Positions 6,472 to 7,274 of a stretch of 7,274 bases of DNA are shown in pieces. Under the pieces are notes generated by a model, which was given only the letters and a program-made list of their open reading frames with translations, had not been told where the DNA came from and made no database searches. The DNA comes from Planctomycetota bacterium (GTDB lineage Bacteria; Planctomycetota; Phycisphaerae; Sedimentisphaerales; SM23-30), in assembly GCA_029573975.1 (NCBI GenBank), contig JAKQBU010000572.1, forward strand, positions 1-7,274, given 5' to 3'. Position 1 is the stretch's first letter. Every line of letters starts with the position of its first letter. Made by a program: the position numbers and the translations under genes.

Positions 6472-6759
6472 ATTTCTCTCCGAAAAATCCTGTTGCAATG
6501 AATTTGCAATGGAAATTCCATGCAATGCTTGGGCACTGGCTTGCCGGGCCCGTTGCAGTAGGTCCTCTCGAACTGCCAGGTAGAACCGGTGAGTGGTCTG
6601 AAAATTGGCGTGACCCGCCATATTCATAACGTCAAATTCACTAAGACCATTGGTCAGCCAGTTCGATAGGCAGGTCCGGCGAAAATCGTGGAACTCACCT
6701 GCATCAATTCCGGCCCGTTCTTGAATCTGTTGGAATTGACGCCGGAAATTGTTTCCCGG
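6457..6759 (-). pseudogene. tyrosine recombinase (phage-type integrase), C-terminal fragment
   Basis: Only the C-terminal catalytic part of a site-specific tyrosine recombinase remains, about 100 residues. Homology-like sequence starts at about PGNNFRRQFQQIQERAGI and includes the HxxR box (HDFRRT), the AGHANFQTT box with its conserved His, and the active-site Tyr in HRFYLAV. The N-terminal DNA-binding part and the first catalytic Arg and Lys region are absent, so it cannot be active alone. An open frame continues to an ATG at 6828, but those extra 23 residues are antiparallel-frame translation of the neighbouring transposase DNA, not integrase. The gene ends 34 bases from the tRNA 3' end and points at it, the usual position of an integrase beside its tRNA attachment site. 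It is most likely the relic of an integrated element whose remainder was lost or rearranged. Confidence 0.85.
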
Positions 6760-7124
6760 CCTGGCGGTATGCCTTCGACCAGAACGGCATCCAGTCCCAG
6801 AAGCCGCCATAATCCATAGGCCAGCCACACCTCCCCGAAATCACGCAGCCGCTCCAAGTGGATATCCTTGAGCTTGACCAGAATCTTTTCACCCTCATCC
6901 GGCTCCTCATAATGCGGCGGGTCGAACAGCGACGGCTGGGGACGCGGATGTTTTTGCAGATGTTTGCCCAACTGCGCCCAGCCGCTTTGCTCGCCATCAG
7001 CCAATTCGCCCAGATAGGCAACAATACGCTGACGGGAACCGGCGGCCGTGCGGATCGATTCCACCAAAGCCCAATACACGTGCTGTTTACCATTCTTTTT
7101 GCGATGACATCGGCGTAAAAACAT
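6753..7124 (-). pseudogene. IS1634-family (IS4-like) transposase, N-terminal fragment
   Basis: The frame starts at ATG 7124 (MFLRRCHRKKNGKQHVYWALVES), a typical N-terminus of IS1634-type transposases. It continues through RQRIVAYLGELADGE and FGEVWLAYGLWRLLGLDAVL to PPGRE at 6753, about 124 residues. Family members run to several hundred residues, and the DDE catalytic domain lies in the missing part, so this fragment cannot transpose. After PPGRE the frame runs on to a stop near 6654 but reads integrase DNA out of frame. An alternative upstream ATG at 7142 adds six residues with no better start signal; neither start has a clear Shine-Dalgarno. The family assignment is from remembered sequence style and is fairly confident. 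Confidence 0.8.
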
Positions 7125-7200
7125 GACACCAGAATCGCACATTTTCGCGACCGTGCAACCGGGTAGCTCTTCACTACATCCGGTTTTCGCTATATAATCC

Positions 7201-7220
7201 CGATTTCCGAACCGAAATCG
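7201..7220. repeat. perfect 7-bp inverted repeat with 6-base spacer
   Basis: CGATTTC (7201-7207) and GAAATCG (7214-7220) are exact reverse complements around CGAACC. The repeat lies upstream of the transposase fragment and could be a regulatory dyad of the insertion sequence or a transcript hairpin. Its function is unknown. Confidence 0.5.
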
Positions 7221-7274
7221 TCGCTTTTACACCCAAAATTTTTTATTTTTACCGCAACTGCGTAACTTGGGCTA

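Larger units (their letters stand above)
6753..7274 (-). mobile_element. insertion sequence remnant, IS1634-like, one end only
   Basis: This segment comprises the truncated transposase plus its upstream 150 bases. The outer end near 7274 reads TAGCCCAAGTTACGCAGTTG on the minus strand, which could be the terminal inverted repeat, but the matching opposite end is missing, so this cannot be confirmed. The 7125-7274 stretch has no gene. It holds a 20-base palindrome (7201-7220) and, on the plus strand, a TATAAT at 7193-7198 with a weak TTCACT 17 bases upstream. Confidence 0.45.

Noticed and set aside
6654..6752. C-terminal continuation of the transposase frame to its stop
   Set aside because: Past PPGRE it reads integrase DNA out of frame and has no transposase character.
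6760..6828. In-frame extension of the integrase fragment to an ATG at 6828
   Set aside because: These 23 residues come from transposase DNA read in another frame, so they are not part of the integrase.
7170..7198. Plus-strand promoter (TTCACT, 17 bases, TATAAT) near the insertion-sequence end
   Set aside because: The -10 is perfect but the -35 is poor and no gene follows in the window; mentioned only within the mobile-element entry.
1..7274. CRISPR array or tandem repeat array
   Set aside because: No regularly spaced repeats were seen on either strand.

Overview
The window looks like a chromosomal segment of an anaerobic or microaerophilic bacterium. The best guess is a planctomycete, probably Phycisphaerae-like. 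That guess rests on the style of the long TolC-type lipoprotein, the long coiled-coil HlyD-type adaptor and the C-terminal integrase sequence, and on a tRNA gene without an encoded CCA. It is an inference from protein character, not a database match. Base composition and codon use look even across the main genes.

Left part (1-3409, minus strand): a tightly packed efflux operon read right to left. It runs from a TetR-family repressor with a CecR-like (DUF1956) C-terminal half, to a TolC-like outer-membrane factor with a lipoprotein signal, to an HlyD-type periplasmic adaptor cut by the window edge. The genes overlap by 4 and 14 bases, so their translation is probably coupled. An inner-membrane pump, most likely an ABC transporter, is expected beyond position 1 but is not visible.

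Middle (3404-3681): a divergent intergenic region with candidate promoters for both directions.

Centre (3682-6268, plus strand): a reductive oxygen and peroxide defence cluster. It holds rubrerythrin, a second diiron ferritin-like protein carrying a one-base frameshift, a flavodiiron protein (oxygen or nitric oxide reductase) and rubredoxin. Rubredoxin is the usual electron donor to the other redox proteins, so the set is close to self-contained, needing only an NAD(P)H:rubredoxin oxidoreductase from elsewhere. The cluster ends at an intrinsic terminator, 6287-6319.

Right part (6300-7274): a tRNA gene with a CAU anticodon, with a good sigma-70-like promoter overlapping the preceding terminator. 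It is followed by its own hairpin terminator and then a scar of mobile DNA on the minus strand. The scar is the C-terminal part of a tyrosine recombinase, ending 34 bases from the tRNA, fused to the N-terminal part of an IS1634-type transposase. The two fragments meet in a 7-base stretch that fits both reading frames, which suggests a microhomology-mediated deletion. No complete new defence or mobile system is present. The points most worth checking are the frameshift, the fusion scar next to the tRNA, and the terminator/promoter overlap.
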